Shown piece by piece: positions 46,001-57,392 of a stretch of DNA of 64,000 nt (position 1 is the stretch's first letter; each line of letters starts with the position of its first letter). The notes under the pieces are model-generated. The model was not told the DNA's origin. It saw only the letters and a list, made by a program, of their open reading frames with translations, and ran no database searches. A program made the position numbers and the translations under genes. The DNA is from Calonectria ilicicola (taxonomy: Eukaryota > Ascomycota > Sordariomycetes > Hypocreales > Nectriaceae), in contig CP085831.1 in NCBI GenBank assembly GCA_020809705.1, forward strand, positions 4,650,001 to 4,714,000. Direction: 5' to 3'.

Positions 46001-49000
46001 TATCGACTTAGTGAGCAGATTTGGATCTGGAGAGCGATTAAGACTATCCGATCTCATCTTAAGGATATACCTGCAATCATCACAGTTCAGCGGGCTTTGG
46101 TGGAGTCTCTTGAACCTGAGAAGATCCAAAAGGCGGTCCATCAAAGATTCATTACGGAAGATATCATTTCCAAAAAGCGCATGTTCGCTACGACTCGTTC
46201 TCCTCGAGAAACTCGCTTTCTGTTTCATTCAAGCGATACAGCTCTATTCTATGCACTAGATTGGGGCTTCCTTCTCAAACAAACCTGGTTCAATGAAGTG
46301 TGGGAAAACACGCTTCGGGGCCAGCTCAGTTATAGAGAAAACTCTGAAGCTACCTGGGAGAAGTTGAATCGTTACGGTTTGGCAGTCATGATTGGTGCCA
46401 GAAATCTGTCTCTAAATGAACGATCGCCTTCAGAATTATTGATTTCTTCTCTTGATGTACTCTCACTTGCAACCAGTCCCAGCGGATTGTTTCATGGTCG
46501 AGTCGACATAACAACAAAGGAGCCAGTTATTTTCCAAAACGAATCAGAAAGGGATTCTTACTTTCATGCCAGTTTCGAGATTCCATATATCCTTCTCAAT
46601 CATATAGAGGAAATACTGGCTCTCTTTAAAGACGCCCCTCATTCTCCCTTAGGAGCCAATAAGCAATTTCCCCACCCCCATTACAATGACAATAGGATCA
46701 ATGCAGAGAACGTTAAAATAAAATTGACATCTCTGCCGAAGCAGCGGATACAGGCAGATGATGATGCTATAGAAACAGGAATGACACAGAAAAAACAAGA
46801 ATATGGCAATCGCATCAAGTCTGCTCTCGAAGCTACTATTAGAACCAAGTCACCAGATGTTATGGCCATCAAAAAGCGTGTCCCTCTCGACGGTTTGGTT
46901 GACGAAAGTAACATTGTGGAATTAGAAGACGAATGGCTCTACAACTACCCATCATTCTTCAAAACTATCTCTATAGATGCGTATAGTCAAGGGCGCAAAG
47001 TTTTCAAGACAGGAGTCCAAAAGATTTTAGAACAAGCCAAGGGTGATACTGAAGAATCCGCAATCACAAAAGCGGCCCGGTTAGTTCAGGTGCTGCGAAA
47101 CGCTAAATGGGGCCTAACCAACGAGGAGAACATCATGGTATGGCTCACAAATATCCCAAAGCAAAACCTAGGCAAAAAGCTTTGGCGTCGGGGTAGACAT
47201 CAGAATTACGGTGTCACGTCTAAAGAGAAATCTAGGAACGATGAAGTTTGGTACGAATTATACGGCTCGCGGGCAGCCAACACGGCCAAAAAGCAGTTCA
47301 TCTGGCTAGCTAAGGCAACAAGGACAACGGCTCTTGTTTGTGTCATTGGGAGCCCTGAAGACGAGAACCAGGCCATATTGCAGTTTTTTGATCGACATTC
47401 CCAATATCACGATGCATTCCTGGACAAAGTTCATATGAGCCTTAATATATGGGAGACTGAGCTACATGTAAGCTTTTACCGCCTTGTTAGCGAGGATTAC
47501 AACCCAGAATTGGATAAATGTATTCCCACACCTAACGCTTCGGTCCTACCACGGGGCTCAAAGCTGAAGCTTGCACAAGCTTCAATGGGGTTCCGATTCA
47601 CTGGTGATGTTTTCGATCGATATTGGACTTGCCACTTTGTCGAATACATTCCCAACTCTACCAGGCACTTGGACATTCACCCTTGGGACCAGGGAAATGA
47701 AGTAGTTCAGGAGCAAGGATGTTGGAGACAAAGAAAAATTCTCGAACTCCATCTTTTTGATCGAATACTCAAAGAGTTAGTCGGTAACACGACCAAGATC
47801 TTTTCGCAGATTCAGACTGAGTTGGGAATCAAGCATGGTGCTTTTTCCTATTCAATTTCAAACAGTGACGTTTACTTCTCCTCCAGCGCACGATGGCAGG
47901 AATTCCAGCAAATACTACACGTCGTGGAAGAAGAGATCTCTGGGAATCTTTCAATCATCGATCAATGGGAGGCGAGAGCAAGACAAAGAGTACAACAACC
48001 CCGCTGGACGCGCAATGATGAACGCAAATACCGTGCTGCTATTAACAGGCTAGAACGTATGAATCGCGGTCGAATTGGAGAGCTTCGAAAATGCCATGGC
48101 AACGTCAAGTCTCTGAGAGAGACCTTGGTGCAAAGACAAGAGCAAATAAGGAATGATCTTGGGTTGCGTGGCGCGGAAAACATTCGCTTTTTTACCTACG
48201 TAACCGTCGTATTTTTGCCACTTGGCTTTGCAGCCAGTATTTTTAGCATGAACGGAGCGCCCCCCAGCGACGTGGTGAAGAGCATGACCATCTTCGCTGC
48301 CATTGCCCTACTGATCACAGTGGTGGCACTAATGAACGCAAAGAGGGTAAATTCAATTATCGAGGGGATAAAAAGGCTTCTTGAGACTCTGTCAATACGG
48401 AAGATCAACGATAGTCCCTTGTACGATTCATATGAGACTCGAAAAGTTAAAAGAGAGGATCTAGCTCGTCGGAGGAAGGACACCGATCTGAACTGGAAGT
48501 GGGTAACTGAGCTTAATTTCCAGACGTTCTATCACTCGAATGCGCTTTACGGAAATTCCGGATCAGACGCAGAGCAAGAGCCCCCACTGCTCAAGTATCG
48601 ACATAACAAGATTCCTTTTCACCTCGACTTCTGGCTGGGGTACCTGTTCCTCGAGTTCCCAGCTCGACAGGTCCTGATGGCTTTTGACGCCATGACAAAC
48701 CGGGATTTTACCAACTGGAAATCCTATGTATACTTAGTCACGGGCATACTGCTTCTTCCTATTTTTACAATGGCATACGTATCCCAAACCATCCTTTACA
48801 ACGTGGCTGATTTGGGACGACTTTGTTGGAGTGAGTACTGCTCGCTTGTATACTTTTGTGGATTATCAACTAACACACACCAAGAACACATCAAACCAAA
48901 GAAGAAGGAGGATTCAGACACTGCGTATTTGGACGAAGCAATTTTCAAAGATCGATTAAACTGGTTGATGTTTCCTCGCCGTCCACTGTTAGAATTAGAG

Positions 49001-49033
49001 AAAGACAGCACAGTCCCTGCCAGGGAAAGCTAG
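43098..49033 (+). CDS. Patatin-like / six-hairpin-glycosidase-like / CorA-like fusion protein
   Basis: Five exons (43098-43495, 43542-44161, 44227-45532, 45586-48830, 48885-49033) close in frame to 1905 aa. Residues 1-340 are a patatin domain of the fungal NLR type: RILALDGAGL, KPCEYFNLISGASSGGIFAL with nucleophile elbow GASSG, then LGRLRMSIDQC. Where the catalytic DG[GA] should follow ATSFELSTFQHIKVG, the sequence has YSTW, so the Asp is missing. Residues about 340-1000 resemble a six-hairpin glycosidase-like fungal domain (ISFGDSGVTATLSARGDLIQ, CGDISGHRICTSASFF, GQFAANYWPNGNI, YRLSEQIWIWRA) and hold an acidic spacer at about 540-595. The end is CorA-like, with helices at about 1643-1666 (FFTYVTVVFLPLGFAASIF, then SMNG in place of GMN) and 1673-1693, plus two more near 1790 and 1830. 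A separate second gene starting at 44217 is less likely: no promoter space exists and the 44162-44226 intron fits in phase. Fusion of the first part needs transcript proof. Confidence 0.72.
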
Positions 49034-49389
49034 CATTAAAGTGGTGTGTTATAAGATGTTTATTACTGCCTTGATAAGGTATATATAAAAACCTTTATTC
49101 TATTTATTTAAAAAAATTTTTATTATTATTTAATTTATAAATAAATTTTTAAAAAAAAAATTTTTAATAATAAATAATAATATTTTATTTAATAAATTTT
49201 ATTTTTTTTATTTTTTATTTTAATATATAAATTTAATTTTATTAAATAATTAAACTTCTATATAAAAAAAGATAATATAGATGATACACCTAAGGAGAAG
49301 TAGAACAATGGGAGGAAGGGTGGACAATAAATTGCTAATTATAGTGCATATCTATACATCTTTCTTTTCCATGCCTTGTCTCCAATATT
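49034..49389. other. Short gap with an A/T-only tract
   Basis: Separates two convergent genes. Bases 49101-49254 contain only A and T; see the separate entry. Confidence 0.6.
49101..49254. repeat. 154-bp tract made only of A and T
   Basis: No G or C occurs over 154 bp. The tract mixes oligo-A, oligo-T and ATT/AAT units, with short self-complementary stretches such as AAATTTTTAAAAAAAAAATT. It sits just after the stop codon of the patatin fusion gene and may serve both convergent 3' ends, or be the end product of extreme C-to-T mutation. Confidence 0.8.
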
Positions 49390-51844
49390 CTAATGTTCGC
49401 AAAAGTTCCAGCTCACGATATTCAGACCTTCCTCTGACTTGTCTTGCTGAACTGACCGCTCTGCCATAAGTTCCAAACGTATCTCCTTTGCTTCATCCTC
49501 GTAAATTGGCAATTGATCCACGTCCTGGAGAATCATCTGCCGCAGCTCAGGAGAAAAGTACTGCGAGAGCCCCTCTTGAATCTTCGACTCCCGGTGCCAC
49601 CAGTGTCGCTGCTGCGGGGGCACGTTGGCGGTGGAAATGACGGGGATGGCTGGGTCGACAAGGAAAAGCGCAAGGACCTTGCGATGTCCAGGGCGTGTCG
49701 GGTCAGCGAGGCGAAATGGGGAAACGCGGTGTTGGAGGAGATTGGGGAAAAACACAGCGCGAGTATCATCCTCACCCGTTGACGGGCTGTTCGTGGTACG
49801 AACTCCTCCGAGATCCTGAAGAGTGGTGCGATATGCATTCGGGATGGCAAACGTACGCTCAATGGGGTGATGGCTGTGCTGTGCATAGTTGAGTTCCGTG
49901 GAAAGTCCCTCACGGTTAGACGAAGTTCGGAAGTCCAGCTGGCAATCTGTGATATTCTCCGAATCATAGTAGAAAAGTGCGGTAGCACAAATACGCTCGT
50001 TCAACATTCCCTCGGTGTGCCAAGATCCTCCTTCATATTCTGCCGGGTCATTGCCAACTATGACACTGCGGTAGTCGGATTGCGTGAACGAGAGTGGACG
50101 GCCTCCGAGACTTGAGACATCGGACGGAGCGGGGGATCCTGACGAGGACACGGGGTGAAACGAGGACGCTTCTGATTTTTCGTCTGCGGCCTTATCATAA
50201 TCAGCATACCAAAAGTCGACGAGCTCCTTGGAGACTTCGTAGGTAAATTCTGGGTCCTCGGGAGTGAGGTGAATATTCGCTAGCTTGACAATGACCTGAA
50301 TACGAGAGGCGCCATTAAAGTACCCCGTGGATTTGACATCTGAGGGCGAAAGTCTAAGGTGATGGTCTTGGTTTGGTACGACGTCTGGAATGTCGACGGT
50401 GTGAGTCACGACGAACCATGACAAATCGCGTTTTCCACGCTCTGATTCTCTATAGCCATCCCGATACGCTTCGTTGTTGACTCGCGGTGGCTCATCATCA
50501 TCGAGTGGACGGTTCCAGGGGTTGCAGCTCCAGTCGTTGCGACAAATACCTTTGACTGTGCAAGTCATGTAGGCGCTTTGGGTCGTGATGCGCTGAGTTT
50601 CAAACTCGGTTGGCCAGCGATAAATAACGTCCCAAGCAGGGAGAGCCTTTTCGATGAAGCGCTCGATTAAAGGGTAAAGTTGCGCGTGATCAACAGGATG
50701 CAGGTTGTTAATGTAGCTGTCAATTTTGGCATTCGGGCCATCGAGTGCGACATCGCATGGGAGCCACTGGAATTTGGGTGACAATGAGGGAACAGTGTCT
50801 TCGCGGATCCCATGAAAGTCATCTCCGGGGTATGATATCTCAACTGGTTCGGGAGTTGGGCTTATTGTCCCCATGCCACAATAGTTGAGGGCATCTGAAA
50901 CTCCAATGCGCTTATCAGGAAGCACGCGAGTGCGGCCGTAGATGAAAGGCCACATTGAAGGGTGTACAAGATCGAGAACCTTCTTTGTAGTGCCAGGATG
51001 CCAATCTTTTTCGTTATCGGGAACATCCTCAAGAGCACCAACAGCCTTTCGAAAAGCGGATCGTAGGTCCTCTGGGATAAGGCTGTCAGATTTGATAACG
51101 CAAGATGAGTAGTCGAAAACGGGAATGAGACCAGTCTTCTCGTAGAGAGTTGCCTTTTTTCGAAGTTCGGTTATACACTGGCCATGTTGTGTCAATTCAA
51201 ATATTTTCAGTGCATCGTGTCTTCAGAGACTCACTGCATCAGCCATGGCAGGGGTGAAATCTCCGTGAGTCCTGTAAGCAGCCCAGTCCATCTTCAAGGC
51301 CTCTTGCTTCCATTTCTCAGCAATCTCGGGGTTGCGGATTTTCACCCACCACTCGGCCTTATTGGTCAGCTCTTCCATCATTTTGAGCATGCAGACCTCG
51401 CGGATCAGCAGCGTCACAGCCTTCCAGTCCCAGCCATGGGCACCAAGGAGAATAGGGAACCGCTCATTGGCAGGCGGCATGTATCCCAAAGCAAGACCAA
51501 ATCCAGGAACTGTGAGGGAGTCGTACTCCTATAGTGATGATACCACCACGCATTAGTCAGTTGATTTTCTGGGCTAGGTTAGAGCTGCGTACCCTGGCTC
51601 TTGCATGAACAGCATGCAATGATTCGTCAATAGCCTCGTCAATGAGCCTGCCAAGAGTGGGCTGAGGAATGAACCTCCCCGGGTAGTTATTTGCTATCCA
51701 GTCGACGGCGTCCCACTCTGGTGGCTTAACCGATCTTGTCATGACCCAATCCTTGAAGGCTCGATGGAATTCGGCTTGGCGATCTCGCGGTGGAGCGGGC
51801 GCACTGGCCAATGGAGGGTCGTCAATGTCCATAGCGGGCTCCAT
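49390..51844 (-). CDS. DUF4246 protein with 2OG-oxygenase-like motifs
   Basis: Three exons (51593-51844, 51235-51528, 49390-51177) give 777 aa. Family marks in order: PGFGLALGYMPPANERF, DWKAVTLLIREVCMLKMMEE, HPSMWPFIYGRTRVL, FQWLPCDVALDGPNAKIDSY, SAYMTCTVKG, IQVIVKLANIHLTPEDPEF, YEGGSWHTEGMLNERICATA, FPNLLQHRVSPFRLADPTRP, GHRKVLALFLVDPAIPVIST and NVPPQQ. The HTE of GGSWHTEG and the later His of QHRV, with the Arg in PGHRK, look like the His-x-Asp/Glu...His iron site and 2-oxoglutarate Arg of the double-stranded beta-helix fold; that reading is mine, the family being annotated as unknown function. No membrane or signal segment. A variable Ser-rich linker of about 35 residues lies before the HTE motif. 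It is divergent from the broken gene at 52778. Confidence 0.9.
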
Positions 51845-52777
51845 GATGGTTTACGGCTTGCTCGCTCCAAACGAAGAGTGAGAATGAGCCAAGAACAGTG
51901 TCGGTAGTCTTTGTTTCTTGTTGATGTGAACAAAGCTCAACCGGGAATACACCGCTTAACGTCGTTTGAATGACGGTTCGTATTTGGGCCAATCGCTTAG
52001 ATGTCCACGAAATGTTATGTAAGCAGTGTTGAGGTGGAGAGCCCAAACGAGCGACAAAAAAAGCTGACTGTGTTAACCTACCCTACAGCTCTGTGCTCCA
52101 GATAAAATGTTCTTCATCGCGATAGAGTATTAATCAAATTAGATCCACAGTAGTATCATTTATCATTACTGTACTTCTCTTTCATTTGTATTTATTTCAG
52201 AAAACAAGAAAACATGCTGTGAGAAAAACAATTCAGGTGTAGCATACTCACAAGTTTTATCTTTTGCAGACGTAACGATTCGGCAACTGATTTTCCACCA
52301 AGAGAAATTTAATCGTTAAGTGCGGATAAACACGCGATCATAATAAGAAATATAGGTATATTTATCATCTCCGCAGCGAAACATATTTCTATAATTTCTT
52401 ATCAAACGCGTTTGACGCGATTGACGCGTCACCATCCGCAACATATAGCTTTGCTTACGCGTTTCCCCACTTCCCTTTCAACTTAACAAAGACGCCCGCA
52501 AAAGTGAGACCAGTTTAGCTATCTAGTTCATAATCAACCAAGGAAATCAACAGTTATCAAAAGAGACCAAAACATCTGATCAGCTTATGATGTTGATAAA
52601 TTGGCGCTTTTTCGTGAGCCTTGAGAGTTTTGCTTTTGTTTCATCTACAATGTCACCTCACGGGGGTTTTATGGAGACACTTTCAAACGTTGACTCGCCA
52701 GGGTTCTGCGACATTTAGAGTTTCCCCCTTCACATCACCAATCTCAAGGTATCACCCCACAGCTCAAATCCGACGCG
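51845..52777. other. Divergent promoter region with ACGCGT cluster and inverted repeat
   Basis: Between two divergent genes. It carries three ACGCGT boxes and one ACGCGA in 57 bp (separate entry), and an imperfect inverted repeat with arms at about 52329-52353 and 52390-52411. No gene. Confidence 0.5.
52406..52462. promoter_or_regulatory. Cluster of ACGCGT (MCB-like) boxes
   Basis: ACGCGT at 52406-52411, 52424-52429 and 52457-52462, with ACGCGA at 52415-52420. ACGCGT is the MluI cell-cycle box bound by MBF-type (Swi6/Mbp1, APSES) factors in yeasts. The palindrome occurs three times within 57 bp of a divergent promoter. Confidence 0.5.
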
Positions 52778-53983
52778 ATGTCCCAGCCCGAGGCCTCTTT
52801 ACATCTCCAAGACCAGAGTCACTTCTTCCGACTCCCCCGAGAGTTGCGCGAAGATATCTATTCGTACCTCTTCAGCTCGACCAGGCTGTCTTGGGGTTCC
52901 CAGGAATGGTACCAAGAAGCTGGCGGAACCGTCACGGCGATAACTAAGCCTGCTCCAAACGCTCTCGCTATTCTTCGCACCTGTTAGCGTGCAAATAGCG
53001 AGGTTGGGGACACTTGGATGGGCAAAGTCCTCTTCCACTTTGAGGAGGCCTACACAATGCTCGACAGGTTGTCGGGTTTGCCTTTGGAAATCCTTTCCAA
53101 GGTACGACACGTGCGTCTCTTCGGCCATGATGTCCTGTTGTGGGAGGAGGAGTGGGAGGAGGAAAGGTACTATTGCCTTGCTTCGTGCCTCACCATGGTC
53201 CCGGGTCTGTGCCTTGATACACTGACGGTGCTTGGACCAAGGGACCCGAAAGAAAGCTATGTGATGATTGACCGTCTCATACTAGAAAGCAATGGGTGGA
53301 AAACACTACGTTTCATCTCCTATAGCTCGGAACTGCTGGGTTATAAATGTCCACAAGATCTTCCACTCGCAGCCACTGAACACCAACTGCGCTTGCCTCA
53401 ACCGATGCATTGGCAAAGTGTAATTAAAAACAGAGATGGAGCACTTTCTGAGCCTTTTGTACGGATATATCGATCTGCCATATCTGACAGCCCGGGATCG
53501 GTCTCTAATATCGAAACCCGAGTTCCGTTTGTGCAAGACATACCCGAGGATGAAGAGGGCATAATGTCGTTTGGCTATGTAGAGGATGCAAGCCTGATGG
53601 CCGAGGGTGAGAAAGGAAAGGAAATAATGATCATTGTCCAAAGGGGATCCGATGTCGATTACCAGCAAAAGAAAGATGCACTCTTTATTGAAAGGGATAT
53701 GCGCAATGATTGGCTAGGAATGACATGGAGAGAAATCCGAGCCACCGATTCGGATGACGAAGACGATGAAGACGACGAAGAAAGCGATGATGATGACGAC
53801 AGCGGCAACATTTCGGATTCGTCAACTCGTTTCGCACCTCGCGCAAAATCATCTCGTGTAGTGGTCGATATATCGAAATTGGAGAACCTTGATTACGAAA
53901 AAGATTTTGAGAAAAAGATTGATGTGTATGATGACATTGGCGAATATCAGTGGGGCCCCAAATATTTTGAAGACTACTCATAA
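52778..53983 (+). pseudogene. F-box-like/hypothetical gene interrupted by one in-frame TAG
   Basis: A single frame runs from ATG 52778 to TAA at 53981-53983 (402 codons) except for TAG at 52985-52987. The part before the stop has a fungal F-box-like opening (FFRLPRELREDIYSYLF, then NALAILRTC). The part after continues without frame change: RANSEVGDTWMGKVLFHFEE, an IYRSAISDSP region, a very acidic stretch near 53750-53805 and WGPKYFEDYS at the end. In relatives of this kind LLRTCR is followed by a basic residue, so AGG or CGG changed to TAG is plausible. No donor and acceptor pair would remove the stop in frame. It is either a recent pseudogene, a readthrough gene or a sequencing error. Confidence 0.65.
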
Positions 53984-54134
53984 GTCCTCGATTGTTTCAA
54001 ACGATGGAGGGCATTTTTCTGGTTCAGTTTCGGAGCGGAGTATACTGGGTTTTGTGACGAAGGTAAACAGGCAACTAGCTTTTTGTTGAGTTTAATCTTA
54101 TAAGTTTATATTGTCATGTTTCATTGAGTTCATC

Positions 54135-54458
54135 ATGTATGTGACTAAAGCCAACCAGCATTGCTCAAACAGCCTAAGTAAAGCAGAGTTTGTCACTGCT
54201 TTACGATTTGTTGCTCTCCGACGAGCTGCAAACTTCGTCTACGGATTTGTTGGCTTAATTAGTTTCGCCACGTTGGTGGTACTGGTTGTCGACGCAGTTA
54301 ATCGTGAAGAATACCGAGCAGAGGCACTGCTTGTAGCTCTCTGGTTGGTAGTGGAAGTTTTAACACTGGGGCTCGTACTGCGTGCAATATCGCCGGTAGC
54401 TGCTGGACTGGTTCTCGCAAACAGAAACCTCCAGTGTAGCAGTCTGGAGGATCGTTAG
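54135..54458 (+). CDS. Small predicted membrane protein (hypothetical)
   Basis: An intron-free frame of 107 codons from the first ATG. Two strongly hydrophobic helices are predicted, FVYGFVGLISFATLVVLVVD and ALLVALWLVVEVLTLGLVLR, separated by a charged loop (NREEYRAEA). No family is recognised. The start lies 151 bases after the broken gene and its own promoter is not evident, so this could also be the tail of another locus. Low confidence. Confidence 0.35.
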   Translation: MYVTKANQHCSNSLSKAEFVTALRFVALRRAANFVYGFVGLISFATLVVLVVDAVNREEYRAEALLVALWLVVEVLTLGLVLRAISPVAAGLVLANRNLQCSSLEDR

Positions 54459-54681
54459 TGTAATTCTGACAGGGAATAAATTGAACAAACCTAAGCAAAA
54501 GTCACGGCAGGGCGGATCAAACTGAGGATGGAGAGGAACTTCATGTTTCATATAATGGCTGATTTGAATTTGAGAACTGACTCCGACATTGTTGAATGAC
54601 ATCCAATTGCTCGAAGCACCCCGTAATCGTATTTGTAGGAATTGAATGGTGGATACAGTTTCACTTCACACCGGCATCAGG

Positions 54682-55996
54682 TCACATGCCGTTGTTCCCC
54701 GACGACTCGAGACTACTAACGATAGCCAGGAGTGCCAAAATAACTAAACCAGGTTAGCGTTTCTTGTACGGTAGGGATAAAAATCTATTAGTCGAGTGAA
54801 CGTACTGGAGGAGGATGTGAGGATGAAGGATGCGACTGTAAACGTGGTCTGAGGGTCTCCACCAGCAGCTGTCCAAATAATTGCAATGAGACAGGAAGCA
54901 AGCCATGGAAAAGATCCAGCGATTGTAATTCGTGTTGAATCCCAGCCTTCAACAAATTCAATGGCATGGCGCTTGTCCTTTCGACGTAATCGATATACCC
55001 ACTGCACCCAATCGGTGCTACTCATGCTTTCCTTGGGATTGCGATATGCATACATCATCTCCTGGAGGATGAATCCGTCAAATGGCACCACTGTTGGTCG
55101 AGTATTTCTTGTATACTTGCACGGAAATTAGCTCATAAAACAGACATGTACCAAGAACGCTGCCACCTTACCGAGAGTATTCGAAATCCTTGGTGAGTTT
55201 TCAAGGAAAAGTGCCTCCGGAAAAAGGTACACATCTTCATTTCATATAAGCGTCGCAACTCTTTGAAGAAGACGTAATCGCTGGCAACGAAGCTTGGGTT
55301 TGCAAGTAAGGCTTGATTAAAAGCCTCTTGACTTGGATACTTGGATTGATGGATGCACATTAGCTGTTCAAACTTGCAGCCCTCTTGCCCAGATCTGTAA
55401 CAGACAATGTTGAGTGAGCATGTTGGTCTGTTGACATTATAAATTATTTCGGGAGTGGTCCCTGGGGCGGTCTCATTGACAGGTGGTGCCAGTTCGTTGA
55501 CGTTTATTGAGCTTCCGTCTTCACCAGATGTTTTGAGCGGCGCGTATCCATTTTTCTGCGGCTTGTCTTGGCTGGAGGGGACATCATCGACGGGAGGCTG
55601 AATCGCCTGGAGGCTTTCCGCGTCCACTTGGCCGGGGTCGAGTTCTGGTTTTGCGGGTGGATTTTCTGGCTTGTCATTTCCATTTTCAGGTACGGGTTTG
55701 ATCACTGGTTGCCAATAGTTTGTTGGCATCTCATAGACGTTATCACCAGCGCCGTATCCCGTCATCCCGGGTCCATGTGTGGGGGGCTGTGGGTAAGCAC
55801 CATACACTGGTTGATTTACACCATAAGTCGGTTCGTTGGCTTGTCCAGGTAGCGGCATGGGATCATAAGGAGAAGAGTAACTCGTTGGAGGCTGCCAATG
55901 AGATACCAGGGGAGGAGCGATGCTGGAGCTTGGCGCCTGCCGCCCTGCTGGAGGTGGCGATTTGGCCTTTGGTAGTATACGGTCAGCAAAGCCCAT
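54682..55996 (-). CDS. Conserved fungal protein with Pro-rich N-terminus and two C-terminal TM helices
   Basis: Three exons (55172-55996, 54806-55115, 54682-54743) give 398 aa. The start at 55996 is the first ATG. The first 190 residues are Pro/Gln/Tyr-rich and disordered (PYDPMPLPGQANEPTYGVNQ). A conserved domain follows: FEQLMCIHQSKYPSQEAFNQ, YVFFKELRRLYEMKMCTFFR, TRPTVVPFDGFILQEMMYAY, VQWVYRLRRKDKRHAIEFVE. Two membrane helices close the protein (GSFPWLASCLIAIIWTAAGG and FTVASFILTSSS continuing into IILALLAIVSSL). The second helix is complete only if the last 62-nt intron (GTACGT...TTTAG, branch GCTAACC) is removed, which is why I include the third exon. This architecture is widespread in ascomycetes and of unknown function. 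Confidence 0.82.
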
Positions 55997-56582
55997 GATT
56001 TCGAATGTCGAGTAAACGATGAAAACATGAGAGAATTCGCGATTATTGAACTCTCTTGACACCGTTTACTTAAGGGGAGAAATTCTTGGGGAGGCGGGTT
56101 GTTCAGCCGTTCCACTAGCTCAAGCCACCGTCAATCGCACCAATCAATCTCGCGGTTGGGACAAGCCAGCTCGGGTCTAGACCACGCTATTGGACCACCT
56201 GACAAAATAAAGTGGCGATGCTGATAACCTAGTTCGATGGCACTGTTTGGTGTGACAAGATTGGGTTTCGTCTTGTTGCCATAAAAACCCCCTATCTCCA
56301 TCATTTCTTCACAGAACGAAAGTCCCTGATCGGGGATTGGAGATGACTGAATTTAGACTAAGCATAGACTCAATACATTTTTGGTCTGTTCACGGGGACA
56401 AATGTTACTTTAAAATGAGGACTCTTCAGCAACATGTATCAAATTGAAACGGCTATGAGACTTGGTAGATGTGAATGGGCTTTCGTCGGGTATGACAACG
56501 AGCCCTAAACACCAAATAATTCTGGAAGAAGACCGTTGGGAGCATATGTTCCATTCCGATCCATAACTACCATAATGTTTCA
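55997..56582. other. Intergenic region
   Basis: Left half is the promoter of the minus-strand two-TM protein; right half is the 3' side of the minus-strand cupin. Nothing else seen. Confidence 0.4.
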
Positions 56583-57069
56583 TCAAGGACGAGCAGCAAC
56601 AAGTGTTGTGGTAAAAATGGCAACCTCAGAAGTTCTGTTTTCCCAAGCGTGGCTGGCAGATTTTTGAATATAAACATCTCCGGGCCTAATGCAAGTTGGT
56701 TAGCCCCCTGAAAGATAGTATTAACTGAAACACGTACTTGAGAGTCCTTTCCTCTCCTGAATCCAAGATGAGCACAACCTCACCATATACCATCACACCA
56801 AAATCGATGGATGGCGTCGCGTGCATCGGGCTCCTCTTGCCGGGGGCCATTTCGCATGTAAGGAAAGTCACGGAGTCGTTGTTGGTAATATTCCCTATTT
56901 CGTGTTGCGAGCTGTATCTGATACCTGGCACGGGAACTGAGGGAACAGCGTGGTAGCGACGTGCCAATCCGCCACCTGGGAGTGCATCCCCTTCGACGTA
57001 TCGGTCAGGTTCGAAAACACCTTGGCCCTTCTCGTTGACCACGCTGGTGACAACCCTTCCTGGAGGCAT
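56583..57069 (-). CDS. Cupin-domain protein
   Basis: Two exons, 56738-57069 and 56583-56685, with a 52-nt intron give 144 aa. A single double-stranded beta-helix barrel is evident: PGKRSPMHATPSIDFGVMVY (cupin motif 1, with its His and Asp) and KPGDVYIQKSASHAWENRTS (motif 2 with the His). VVNEKGQGVFEPDRYVEG forms the N-terminal strand. The domain is typical of small fungal cupins of unknown reaction, some of which are decarboxylases, isomerases or dioxygenases in metabolite clusters. It shares a 750-bp divergent promoter with the P450, where TGTGGGGA repeats occur. Confidence 0.85.
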
Positions 57070-57353
57070 GATGAAGAATTTGATAAAATTGAAGGGGCTT
57101 TGGCTTATGAAACAATTGTTTTTTCTTTGGATCTAATCAGGAACTTGAATGATAAGTTAAGATTGGGTGCTGATTGCGACTTTTCATCCAGACCCTGTCT
57201 TAATAAATAACCAACACCCCACTGGCACATTCCCCGCGACCTATCTTATAAGACTAGTTAACATTGATCTTGGCACTCTGCTATTGAAAATCTGGGGAAT
57301 CCTCACATCCATTCCAATCTAACTTCGCTAGTTCGAGGAGGGTTCAAGATGAT

Positions 57354-57392
57354 TGTGGGGTACTGGAAGAGACTGTGGGGAGATTGTGGGGA
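57354..57392 (+). promoter_or_regulatory. Three TGTGGGG(A) motifs in the cupin/P450 promoter
   Basis: TGTGGGG at 57354-57360, TGTGGGGA at 57374-57381 and 57385-57392, spaced 20 and 11 bases apart. GTGGGG also matches the degenerate CreA consensus SYGGRG, an alternative reading. Confidence 0.5.
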
